Shown here piece by piece: positions 9,264 through 17,893 of a DNA stretch of 64,000 bases. Position numbers and translations under genes: made by a program. Every line of letters starts with the position of its first letter. Position 1 is the stretch's first letter. The stretch is from an uncultured Mucispirillum sp. (GTDB lineage: Bacteria; Chrysiogenota; Deferribacteres; Deferribacterales; Mucispirillaceae). The notes beneath the pieces are model-generated. The model did no database searches, was not told the DNA's origin, and saw nothing but the letters and a program-made list of their open reading frames with translations. Where the stretch lies: positions 62,001 to 126,000 of the forward strand of contig CALUZC010000001.1 in the NCBI GenBank assembly GCA_944325215.1, in the 5' to 3' direction.

Positions 9264-9292
9264 TTGACAAATCAAATAAAAAATACTATTGA
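9264..9292 (+). promoter_or_regulatory. Candidate promoter of the uptake island
   Basis: TTGACA at 9264-9269 is a perfect -35 box. With a 17-bp spacer the -10 would be TATTGA (9287-9292), which is weak, so an activator, or a repressor sitting on the overlapping palindrome, is plausible. The lipoprotein ATG follows at 9329 with AGGAG at 9318-9322. Confidence 0.5.
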
Positions 9293-9307
9293 TAAGTTAT
9301 ATCAATA
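9287..9307. promoter_or_regulatory. Palindromic operator, Fur-box-like
   Basis: TATTGATA and TATCAATA form a perfect 8-bp inverted repeat around a 5-bp centre. The inner 15 bases (9290-9304) match the 7-1-7 Fur consensus TGATAATnATTATCA at 11 of 14 defined positions. It overlaps the -10 region, where a repressor would block transcription. The downstream cargo, a TonB-dependent receptor with ExbBD-TonB, is a typical Fur target set. That Fur is the regulator is inference; AT-rich background makes chance matches easier. Confidence 0.4.
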
Positions 9308-9328
9308 AAAAAGTTTTAGGAGTTAACT

Positions 9329-12300
9329 ATGAAAAAATTTTCAGCATTAGTTGTATCACTTGCAGTTATTGCTGCTGGCTGCAGCAGTAGTGGTGGTAAT
9401 TCTGGTGGCAGTTCAGCTGCACCAGTAATGACTATTACAGGAAAAGTTAGTGACCCTGCTGTTGAAGGGGCAAAAGTAGAGTTGCTTGATAGTAGTAAAA
9501 ATATATATGGTAAATGTGGGGTTAATGGTAATTCATTATGTAATGTATGGAGCAAAAGTGATGGTTCTTTTGTAATCACATTACCACAAGGCACAGATGT
9601 AAGTAATTTCTCATTAAAATCAACAGGGGGAACAGATACTGCATATGGCACTGAAATAACTGTTTCTTATACTGCAGATATTAATAATTATGCAGGAAAT
9701 TACAGTAATATTATTCTTTCACCTATATCTTCGCTGTATACTAATCTTTTATTATCAAATACGCATGATAATGCAATAACTATATTATCCAGCTATTTTG
9801 GTCTTGCTAAAAATGTAGTACTTCTTAACCCAGAAAGTAATGGAGATTTACTAAAAATATCTTACATTATAAATCAAATCGCTTCAAATATTGGAAGTGA
9901 TGATGCTTTTAGTAAAATAGCCGCTTTAATTAAATCAACAAGTCAGTTTACTACTGATATTGATAATATGCTTGCTTCTTTATTTGCAAGTAATTCTCAA
10001 CTACAGGCATCACTAAAAGAAATGTACCAAAATGTATCCAGCATACAAAGTCAAGATGTATATACAGTGCTTTCTTCCATTCAAAATCTTGAAAAAGTGC
10101 GTATGTTTAAAAATGCTTATGTAAATATTTTTGAAGGTATAAGTGGGCAGGCATCAGCTGAAGCTTTAGCAAATATTGAGTCATTATATAATCAGTTAAA
10201 TAATAGAGTAGTAATACCTACAAGCCAGTTCCAAATAGAGCAAATTGTTAGGTTTGTTGCTTCTCAAACTGTTTTAACATCAAAAAAATTAAATGATTAT
10301 GCAAATTTTGATGTAGATGCTGCTTCTTTTCAAACTACATTAAATGCTGTTATTAGCGATGCTGCATTAATTGCAGATATTAAAACACTAGCTTCAGAAA
10401 CAGTTTATGCTGTAACTGTGCCACTTGACAGCCCACTTGGTTTAAGTGATAACCAAAAAAGGGTAGATTATTACTTTAATTCCACACAAGATGTAGGTTA
10501 TCAGGCAAGGCTTATTACTAAAAGAGTAACAAGTGATACTATAATTGATGAGATATATAAAAATATAACATCAACTTATGCTCAGTATGGGCTGGTTGAA
10601 AAAGCAAAAAAATTAGCAGATGTAAATATTGCAGATAATATGGCAAGAATAAATGCTGTTATTTCTATTGCAAGATATGCATCAGGCTATAACTTAACTT
10701 TAGCAAAAACATATATTGCAGAAGCAAAACAGTTACTAGATACTTTAAAGGGCAGTGGCTGGTCTGATATTAGTAATGATGTGGTAGATACTTATGTAAG
10801 CCTTGTGGGAGCTTACAGATATGCAGGAATGGTAAGTGAAGCAAATGTTTTAAAAAATGAGATTATTAATTTGATTAAAACTTCATCATCTTTAAATGAA
10901 AACAATAAGCAAACAAGATATTTAAGAATTGTATCTGCTTTTGGTAATGCAGCAGATGATTCCATGATACCAGCTTTAATATCACAAGGTAATTTAGAGC
11001 TGGCTTACAGCATGCTTCAAGAGTATAAATTACTAATAGATAATACTCCATGGAATAAAGCAAATGAAACATATAAAAATATGCAGGGAATGTATTATGT
11101 TTTTTATTTAAAATTTGCTTCAGATATTGTAGCAAAAGACAGCTCATATAAAGCAAAACTACAGTCTGATTTTACAACTGTTTATAGTACTGTAAAAAGC
11201 CTAATACAGACAGGAAGCACAACAACTAATGTTGCAAACTATTTAAAAGGAACAAGTGTGGCAGGTGATGCAATAATTTCAGCTTATAAATTTATTGGTG
11301 AAACTTCTGCCAATGAAATACTTGCTTTAATTACTGAAACAGATAAAGCTTATCCTTATGCAATAGGTGGTTTAGTTTTAGAAAAGGCTAAAAGTAATGG
11401 TTTTAATACTGCAAAAGATTATTATGAAAGAGAATACCTAATGGATAGCGAATATGCAAGATTAACAGAAACAAATGGATATGTGGATACTATAAAAAAT
11501 ATTGTAGAATATGCTCAAGATAGTAATAATACTACTCTTGCAAAAGAAGCTGTTGATTATTTAGCTAATCAAACAAGTCAGGCAGTAGATTATCTTGTTA
11601 CAAATAATAAAACTTTATCAAGATTAATATATATATCCATTGTAAGCTCAAACCCTCAGGGTAAATTTGTAAGTTTTTATGGCTTTAATGCAGTTGCAGA
11701 TATGTATATTGCTTTAGGTTATAATAATGAAGCATTAAGCATATTAGATAAAGCTAATACATATATTGAAAGCCTTAATCCTTCAATAGATAAATATACT
11801 GGTTATATATTAATGTCTTATATGGCTCAAAGGGCAGGCAGTGCAGATAAAGCTATACAATATTATAATAATGCAGTTGCTGTAGAATTAACTTCTGGAA
11901 CAGCTCAAAATATTAGTGATTTAAATATTCATAAAGCATCTGATACTTTATCGTTAAATATTGCAAATAAAGAAACATTATACCAAAATTACCTTATAAA
12001 AGCTGAAGAACAAGTGCTGTCAATGGATAGTTCCACTGATCCGAATAAAAATAAGCAGGTTAGCCAGTATACATATATAGCAAATGTTTATTATGACATT
12101 GCAAATATTACCGGCATAAAAAATATGTTAGTAAAAGCAGAAAACCATGCAAAAAACATAGGTGCAGCTGCAACTAAATTAACGGCTATGAAAAATATTG
12201 CAAAAAAATATGCCAGCTTTGAGATGGTTGATGAAGGGTTTAGTCTTGCAGAAAGAAACTACACATCATCTGCTGATATTTTTGCAATAGCACAGGAAAT

Positions 12301-12502
12301 GGCAGCATCTGTTTTAGATTCAACAAGTATAGATTCAGATATTGCATTTGTTGATACAGACAGGGACGGCAAACCAGATTTCTTCCTGCCAAGTGCAAAA
12401 CCTGAACAGATTACAGCATCAGGATTAACCCTTGATGATGATATTGATGGCGACGGTATAAAAGATGATACTGATTTGCTGCCTTATGTTGCAAATAATT
12501 AA
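9329..12502 (+). CDS. Large lipoprotein with helical repeats and C-terminal calcium-type motifs
   Basis: The 1057-aa product begins with a lipoprotein signal peptide; the lipobox is 'IAAGC' and the acylated Cys is followed by Ser, so outer-membrane sorting is expected if Lol rules apply. Residues 30-120 look like a small beta domain ('GKVSDPAVEGAKVELLD', a carboxypeptidase-regulatory-like strand pattern). Residues 400-960 are helical pairs resembling TPRs. The end carries two Asp-rich motifs, 'DTDRDGKPDFF' and 'DIDGDGIKDDTD', of the thrombospondin type 3/EF-hand style that bind calcium. The family is not recognised. AGGAG lies six bases before the ATG. Position in front of a TonB receptor suggests a surface or periplasmic partner of uptake. 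Confidence 0.75.
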   Translation: MKKFSALVVSLAVIAAGCSSSGGNSGGSSAAPVMTITGKVSDPAVEGAKVELLDSSKNIYGKCGVNGNSLCNVWSKSDGSFVITLPQGTDVSNFSLKSTGGTDTAYGTEITVSYTADINNYAGNYSNIILSPISSLYTNLLLSNTHDNAITILSSYFGLAKNVVLLNPESNGDLLKISYIINQIASNIGSDDAFSKIAALIKSTSQFTTDIDNMLASLFASNSQLQASLKEMYQNVSSIQSQDVYTVLSSIQNLEKVRMFKNAYVNIFEGISGQASAEALANIESLYNQLNNRVVIPTSQFQIEQIVRFVASQTVLTSKKLNDYANFDVDAASFQTTLNAVISDAALIADIKTLASETVYAVTVPLDSPLGLSDNQKRVDYYFNSTQDVGYQARLITKRVTSDTIIDEIYKNITSTYAQYGLVEKAKKLADVNIADNMARINAVISIARYASGYNLTLAKTYIAEAKQLLDTLKGSGWSDISNDVVDTYVSLVGAYRYAGMVSEANVLKNEIINLIKTSSSLNENNKQTRYLRIVSAFGNAADDSMIPALISQGNLELAYSMLQEYKLLIDNTPWNKANETYKNMQGMYYVFYLKFASDIVAKDSSYKAKLQSDFTTVYSTVKSLIQTGSTTTNVANYLKGTSVAGDAIISAYKFIGETSANEILALITETDKAYPYAIGGLVLEKAKSNGFNTAKDYYEREYLMDSEYARLTETNGYVDTIKNIVEYAQDSNNTTLAKEAVDYLANQTSQAVDYLVTNNKTLSRLIYISIVSSNPQGKFVSFYGFNAVADMYIALGYNNEALSILDKANTYIESLNPSIDKYTGYILMSYMAQRAGSADKAIQYYNNAVAVELTSGTAQNISDLNIHKASDTLSLNIANKETLYQNYLIKAEEQVLSMDSSTDPNKNKQVSQYTYIANVYYDIANITGIKNMLVKAENHAKNIGAAATKLTAMKNIAKKYASFEMVDEGFSLAERNYTSSADIFAIAQEMAASVLDSTSIDSDIAFVDTDRDGKPDFFLPSAKPEQITASGLTLDDDIDGDGIKDDTDLLPYVANN

Positions 12503-12512
12503 TTAAAATTTA

Positions 12513-12540
12513 ACCTGTGCCTTTTGGCACAGGTGTTTTT
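12513..12540 (+). terminator. Intrinsic terminator or attenuator between lipoprotein and receptor
   Basis: ACCTGTGCC and GGCACAGGT form a perfect 9-bp stem with a TTTT loop, followed by GTTTTT. It lies ten bases after the lipoprotein stop and ends twelve bases before the receptor ATG. Because there is no room for a promoter after it, transcription of the receptor must come from read-through or from within the lipoprotein gene. Confidence 0.85.
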
Positions 12541-12551
12541 AGGCTTAATTA

Positions 12552-15080
12552 ATGAATTATACCAATAGATATTTAAAAATAAAACTCATACTAATACTTA
12601 TACCTTGTTTGCTATTTTTAGCAGCAGCTGTTGTATTAGCTGATGAAAATATGGAACATGATAATATAGATAATGAAACATATATAGAAGATACATTTAT
12701 TATGGAAGATATGGACGTAATTGAAACTATTGGCGAAGGAGCAGATTCTGGGGTAACAGAAATACCTAGAGATATGATAGAGCTTATTCCCAGTGGTAAT
12801 CAAGGTGTTACAGATATTTTAAAAATTGCCCCGGGAGTTCAGTTTAGCGAAGAATACAGGGGAGCATCTTCTGCTGGTGAAATTTCACCGGGGCAAATAT
12901 CCATATCAGGTGCAGCTCCCTATGACAATTTATTTTTACTTGATGGAATGTCTAATTCAAGCTTATTAGACCCGGCGTCAAATAACCCTAATTTAGCAAG
13001 CGATGTGGCAGGTGACCCACAGAAGTTTTTTATAAGCCAGTGGTTAATTGATGATGTTACCTTATATGACAGCGATATTTCAGCTAAATATGATGGATTT
13101 CAAGGGGGTGTAGTTGATGTTAAAACAAGAAAACCTGGTTCAGAGTTTGGTGGTAATTTATCATACAGAGGTACAAACAACTATTTAACAAACTTTTTCT
13201 TAAATGATGATGCTTATAATAATTTTTTAAACAGTGACCAGTCTAATCAGCTTTATTTTGAAAAACATTTTTTAAGTGCAGCATTAGATATTCCAATAAA
13301 TAATAAGGGTGGCATATTATTAAGTTATAATAGAAACTGGTCTAAAATACCATTAATGAACTTTAAAAACTGGAAAAATCAAGAAAGAGTTTCAGAAAGT
13401 TATTATGCAAAAGGTTTATATAATATTAACAGTGCAAGCTATATTGAATCATCTTTTTCTTATTCGCCACATAATAACAAGTATTTTATAAAAAATACAT
13501 TAAACAGCGATTTTAATATAAAAGGTGGTGGGTATTTTGGTGCTTTAAATTACGTTAATGAAACAGGCGGACACAAAATAAAACTTCATGCTGATTATTC
13601 TTATTCAGAAAATAAAAAAATATCCCCAGATGATTATAAATCATGGGCTGCAACTTCTTTTAAACCATGGGGCTATGATTCATCTTCAACTTCTGAACAG
13701 CCTTTAAGTATGGAAGGTGGTTTTGGTAGTATTGATAAATATGAACACCAGGCAAAATTAAATTTTGACCACAATGTAAAACCATTAGATTTTTTTGGGG
13801 AACATAATATAAGTTATGGGGTATCATATTCTTTTGGTTATGGCAGGTATTTAAGGAAAAACGATGCTCACACATATAAAGATGCAATATTAAGCACAGG
13901 TGTTATATGTGGTGGAGATTTTGGAACATGTGTAGATGGTGACCAGTATTTTTCATCAAGATATACAACACCATCAAGTGATGTTAGTGCCATAATAAAT
14001 GAAGTTAGTGGATATATAGAAGAAGATTATCAAATAGAAAGGGTAAATTTAAGGGCAGGTTTAAGAGTAAGTTATGATGATTATATGACTAATGTAAATT
14101 TTTCACCACGTATACGTTTATCTATTGATTTATTAAATAATAAAAACACAATTTTAACTGGTGGATATGGCAGATATTATGCAGCATCTATGATGACTTA
14201 TAAATTAAGGGAAGGTAGAGCACCTAGCTTTTATGAAGAAAGATGGACTTCAAGAAATGAACTTCAAAATTGGCAGTTAAGCAGTGATAATGTGCGTTCT
14301 GCTTATAAGTTTGATAATTTAAAAACACCTTATAATGATGAATATACTGCAAGTATTAATCAAAAAATATTTGATAGTTATATAAATTTAAAATATGTGG
14401 AACGTCATGGAAAAGATGGTATAGCTTCATCAAGAAGTGTAAGCAGCAGCGATGGAATTTCTTATTATACATTTAACAATAATGGAACAAGCTTATACAG
14501 GGCTGTTCAATTAAAATGGAGCAAATCTTGGAAAAACCATAAATTACTTGCAAATTTAACATGGTCCATGTCTGAAACATCAAATGATTCATATGATGAT
14601 ACTTTTGATATAGAAGAAATGGAAGATATTATATACTACAATGGTAAGCAAATACATCTTTATGAACTTCCAAAAAGTAACTTTGCACGCCCAGTTATTT
14701 TAAATGTAGCTTATGTTGGCAGGTATTTTGACCATTTAAAAATATCTGTAGCTCTAAATTATAAATCTCCGTATGTAGCAATAGAACAAGTGGAAGATAA
14801 AAGCTATGGTTATCAAGAGGTAGATCCTGTTACAGGCGGCTTAGTCTCTAAAACAACATCATCTTATGAAGATGTGCAATACGGTCATAATTTTACAGTG
14901 GATTTAGGGCTTTATTGGGAACAGCCATTATGGAAAAATAATAAGCTTACAATATTTTGTGAAGTATATAATCTTTTTAATACTAAAAACATAATAGGTA
15001 AAAGGGTATATTCTTCCACTGATGCCAATGATTATGAATTAGGAACTCAGTTATGGGTTGGAGCAAATTATGAATTTTAA
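12552..15080 (+). CDS. TonB-dependent outer-membrane receptor
   Basis: The 842-aa protein has a signal peptide (hydrophobic to about residue 29, cleavage after 'VLA'), an acidic linker with a possible TonB box near 'EDMDVIE', then a plug domain (about residues 70-190: 'IPRDMIELIPSG', 'ISISGAAPYDNLFLLDGM') and a long beta barrel ending in aromatic Phe ('VGANYEF'). Ligand is unknown. A predicted extracellular loop has two cysteines seven residues apart ('ICGGDFGTC'), probably a disulfide. It starts right after a hairpin terminator with AGG at 12541-12543. The ABC ATPase start overlaps its end. The energiser genes exbB, exbD and tonB lie 3 kb downstream on the same strand, so import through this barrel is probably their main job. 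Confidence 0.9.
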   Translation: MNYTNRYLKIKLILILIPCLLFLAAAVVLADENMEHDNIDNETYIEDTFIMEDMDVIETIGEGADSGVTEIPRDMIELIPSGNQGVTDILKIAPGVQFSEEYRGASSAGEISPGQISISGAAPYDNLFLLDGMSNSSLLDPASNNPNLASDVAGDPQKFFISQWLIDDVTLYDSDISAKYDGFQGGVVDVKTRKPGSEFGGNLSYRGTNNYLTNFFLNDDAYNNFLNSDQSNQLYFEKHFLSAALDIPINNKGGILLSYNRNWSKIPLMNFKNWKNQERVSESYYAKGLYNINSASYIESSFSYSPHNNKYFIKNTLNSDFNIKGGGYFGALNYVNETGGHKIKLHADYSYSENKKISPDDYKSWAATSFKPWGYDSSSTSEQPLSMEGGFGSIDKYEHQAKLNFDHNVKPLDFFGEHNISYGVSYSFGYGRYLRKNDAHTYKDAILSTGVICGGDFGTCVDGDQYFSSRYTTPSSDVSAIINEVSGYIEEDYQIERVNLRAGLRVSYDDYMTNVNFSPRIRLSIDLLNNKNTILTGGYGRYYAASMMTYKLREGRAPSFYEERWTSRNELQNWQLSSDNVRSAYKFDNLKTPYNDEYTASINQKIFDSYINLKYVERHGKDGIASSRSVSSSDGISYYTFNNNGTSLYRAVQLKWSKSWKNHKLLANLTWSMSETSNDSYDDTFDIEEMEDIIYYNGKQIHLYELPKSNFARPVILNVAYVGRYFDHLKISVALNYKSPYVAIEQVEDKSYGYQEVDPVTGGLVSKTTSSYEDVQYGHNFTVDLGLYWEQPLWKNNKLTIFCEVYNLFNTKNIIGKRVYSSTDANDYELGTQLWVGANYEF

Positions 15081-15963
15081 TAATGTTGTTATTTCAGTTG
15101 CAAATTTAGAGCATAGTTACGGTTCTACAAAAGTATTAAACGGACTAAACTTTACCATAGAAAAAGGGAAAATATTTGGTCTTTTTGGTAAAAATGGAGC
15201 TGGTAAAACTACAACTATAAATATTTTAATGGGTTTTTTAACTCCAGAAAAAGGGGAGTGTATTATATATGGTGAAAAAGCAGCCAGTTTAAGTAATGAA
15301 AATAAAAGACGCATAGGACTTTTACATGAAGGTCATATTAGCTATGATTTTATGACTTTAGAGCAGACAGAAAAGTTTTATAAAGATTTTTTTCCAAACT
15401 GGGAAAGTAAAACATTTGCATATTTTATGGAAAAACTAGGGCTTCCAAAAAATAGAAAAATAAAACATATGTCTTGTGGGCAGCGTTCTCAAGTAGCGTT
15501 AGCTGTTTTAATGGCACAAGGGGCAGAAACCTTAATTTTAGATGATTTTTCTATGGGGCTTGATGCTGGGTATAGAAGGCTGTTTTTAGACCATCTAAAT
15601 CAGTTTGTAAAAGATAATAATAAAACCATATTAATTACTTCCCATATTGTGCAGGATTTAGAAAGGTTTGTTGATGAAGCGGTTATAATAAATAAAGGTC
15701 ACGTTTTGCTTTCAGCACCTCTTTCTAATATAAAAGATGGAATATATGGATATAAACTTCCACTAAATATAGATATAGAAAAGTTTAGAAACCATAAGGA
15801 TATTTTAGATATATCTATAACAAAAGAGCATTATGAGGTTATCTCAAAACTTACACTAGAAGAAAGTTTTAATTTATTTAAAGATACTGTTAAAAAGGAA
15901 CAGATTATTCCTTACACTGTATCTTTTGAAGATGCTTTTATTGCATTAACAGGCAAATATTAA
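15070..15963 (+). CDS. ABC transporter ATP-binding protein
   Basis: A single ATPase domain with Walker A 'FGKNGAGKTT' near residue 40, signature 'MSCGQRSQ' near 135 and the switch histidine in 'LITSHIVQDLE'. The Walker B reads 'LILDDFSMGLD': the usual catalytic Glu is Asp and the following 'PT' is 'FS', a departure that may slow hydrolysis. About 90 C-terminal residues after the domain are unrecognised, as in BcrA/YtrB-type ATPases. The ATG at 15070 lies inside the last codons of the receptor gene with GGAG six bases before it. It forms a unit with the two membrane proteins downstream. Confidence 0.85.
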   Translation: MNFNNVVISVANLEHSYGSTKVLNGLNFTIEKGKIFGLFGKNGAGKTTTINILMGFLTPEKGECIIYGEKAASLSNENKRRIGLLHEGHISYDFMTLEQTEKFYKDFFPNWESKTFAYFMEKLGLPKNRKIKHMSCGQRSQVALAVLMAQGAETLILDDFSMGLDAGYRRLFLDHLNQFVKDNNKTILITSHIVQDLERFVDEAVIINKGHVLLSAPLSNIKDGIYGYKLPLNIDIEKFRNHKDILDISITKEHYEVISKLTLEESFNLFKDTVKKEQIIPYTVSFEDAFIALTGKY

Positions 15964-15975
15964 ATGGGGAAATAT

Positions 15976-16635
15976 ATGAAAAGCATATTTTATAAAGAAT
16001 TTATAAAATTAAATCGTATTCTACTGGCTGTGTTTATTATAAATACGGCTGTGCTTATATATACTTTTTTTAGAGTAAGGCTTGGAATAATGATGAATGA
16101 ACCAAGTGGTATTTGGCTTGATATAATATTAAAAAATGGCATTTTTTACAGTAAAGTAGAAACTGCATTCTATATATCAGCCTTACTACTTGGTGTTATG
16201 CAGTTTTATCCAGAATTTGAGCGTAAAAGATTTCGTCTTGCATGCCACCTGCCAATAAATGAATATAAAATGATATTTTATACATCACTTTTTGGTTTTT
16301 TTGTAATAGCAGGTATCTGGATTTATAATACACTAGGTGTAGTTTTATTAGCTGCTCAATTTTTTCCTGCAGATATATATAAAGAAATACCTCTTATTAT
16401 TTTTTACTGGTTTTTAAATTCGTTGATTATTTATTCATTTGCTTCATCTATCACACTTGAAGCATCATGGAATGTAAAGCTAAGGCTTGTATTATTAATG
16501 GCAGGTTCTCTCGGTGCATTTAAAATGACAGTGTATAATAGTAATATTTTATATGCATTTACAGCCTTAATATTTGCTATAATCTATTTTTTTGCAATTT
16601 ATTTTCCTGCTTTAAGATTTAGGAAGGGGTTGTAA
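15976..16635 (+). CDS. ABC-2-like membrane permease
   Basis: A 219-aa integral membrane protein with about six hydrophobic segments and the N-terminal 'KSIFYKEFIKLNR' opening common in ABC-2-type permeases of the YtrB/BcrA class. It follows the ATPase stop with no gap; an ATG at 15964 is possible, but GGGGA lies just before the ATG at 15976, so I use that. The substrate is unknown. Exporters of this type often handle lipids, lipoproteins or antimicrobial peptides, or act as sensors. Location inside a TonB uptake cluster is unusual. Confidence 0.7.
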   Translation: MKSIFYKEFIKLNRILLAVFIINTAVLIYTFFRVRLGIMMNEPSGIWLDIILKNGIFYSKVETAFYISALLLGVMQFYPEFERKRFRLACHLPINEYKMIFYTSLFGFFVIAGIWIYNTLGVVLLAAQFFPADIYKEIPLIIFYWFLNSLIIYSFASSITLEASWNVKLRLVLLMAGSLGAFKMTVYNSNILYAFTALIFAIIYFFAIYFPALRFRKGL

Positions 16636-16636
16636 T

Positions 16637-17893
16637 ATGAAGCTTTATTCAAAATATTTAATTGTATTTATTGCTGTTTTTTCTTTCAGCATGATTATGC
16701 CTTATTTTTATTCCTTAATGTTTGTAAAAAATACAGATAAAGATTTTATTTATTACAGTGAAATAATAGATGATTTTGCCATAAGAACATATAATGCAGA
16801 TAGAAATAATATATACAAAGATAAAGCAGGTAATATTTACTCAGAACACGAGTTTAAGCAGATATTGCCACAAGTATATGCACGAGATTTATCATTAAAC
16901 AATAAATATACTGAAATTATTAACAATAAAATAGTAAGTGCAGAAGATATGATAAAATATAATTTTTATTTATCAACAACAGCCGATAAAATTGATGAAG
17001 AAAATATTAGAATAAAATTAATTCCAATATTTGAGTCACAAAGTGGCTCTGCAAGCTTAAGTATGCCTGTGGATTTAGCACGAATTGGTGAAAATATTAC
17101 TTTTATTAATGCAAGAACTAATAAAGTTGATACTGAAAAATCAAAGCTGTTTACCAGTGAACTTTTAAATAATGGTTTTGTTTTTCCTGTAAAAATATTT
17201 GGCTCTAATCCTGATGTTAGAAAATCTTTTGATGCTGGTATTTTTTTACTTGATAGTAATAATCAGTTATTCAACCTTAAAATGATAGAAAGTAAACCTG
17301 TTGTTGAAAAATATAAAGCTGATTTTAATAATGAAGAAATCGCTTTAATATCTATTAAAGAAAATCAATATGCCAATTTTTATGGTTTTGTGATTTCAAA
17401 AGCAGGAAATATTTATTTAATCAATAGGAATAGCACAGTAAACAAGTTCCTTATTGAAGATTATAACCCTTATAAAGATGGTCTAAGAATTAATATAAAT
17501 CCATTACACACTTTAATAAATGTAACAAAAGAAACAGAACAAACTAGTTATCTTTTTTATAATAACCAGTTAATAAAAAGCTATACTTTAGAAATAATAC
17601 CAACATTAAGCGGTGCAAGGTTATATTTTTATAATGTATTATTTCCATTTAGCATATATGGAAATATTTATACAGCTGCAGAATATTTAAAAGTAGAAAT
17701 CACCACAAATATACCAGCATCATTAATTTTTATTATAATTTTAATTATTATATACTTTATAATATGCAGATATTTTAAAAGCATATCAAAAACAACAATT
17801 ATAGATATGGCAGTAATTGCTTTAAGTGGGATATATGGTTTTACTGCACTATTATTATTACAAAATTATAAGAAGGATACGTTATGGGAATGA
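16637..17893 (+). CDS. Membrane protein linked to the ABC unit, possibly DUF4857-like
   Basis: The 418-aa protein has an N-terminal membrane helix (residues 7-29), a periplasmic domain of about 320 residues, and two or three C-terminal membrane helices ('ASLIFIIILIIIYFIIC' and 'IIDMAVIALSGIYGFTALLLL'). I do not recognise conserved motifs with certainty; size, topology and its place after an ABC ATPase/permease pair recall DUF4857 proteins. A periplasmic ligand-sensing or transport-accessory role is inferred. The ATG follows AGGAAGGGG closely, and its stop overlaps the exbB start by ten bases, binding this trio to exbB-exbD-tonB in one operon. Confidence 0.65.
   Translation: MKLYSKYLIVFIAVFSFSMIMPYFYSLMFVKNTDKDFIYYSEIIDDFAIRTYNADRNNIYKDKAGNIYSEHEFKQILPQVYARDLSLNNKYTEIINNKIVSAEDMIKYNFYLSTTADKIDEENIRIKLIPIFESQSGSASLSMPVDLARIGENITFINARTNKVDTEKSKLFTSELLNNGFVFPVKIFGSNPDVRKSFDAGIFLLDSNNQLFNLKMIESKPVVEKYKADFNNEEIALISIKENQYANFYGFVISKAGNIYLINRNSTVNKFLIEDYNPYKDGLRININPLHTLINVTKETEQTSYLFYNNQLIKSYTLEIIPTLSGARLYFYNVLFPFSIYGNIYTAAEYLKVEITTNIPASLIFIIILIIIYFIICRYFKSISKTTIIDMAVIALSGIYGFTALLLLQNYKKDTLWE

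Noticed and set aside
9316-9651. A 111-codon open frame on the minus strand opposite the start of the large lipoprotein
   Set aside because: It lies entirely antisense to a clear lipoprotein signal peptide and domain, is Pro/Leu-rich as expected for the shadow of Gly/Ser codons, and has no ribosome binding site.
10875-11156. A minus-strand open frame inside the lipoprotein gene
   Set aside because: Its composition mirrors the plus-strand codons, it matches no family I know, and the plus-strand frame is uninterrupted.
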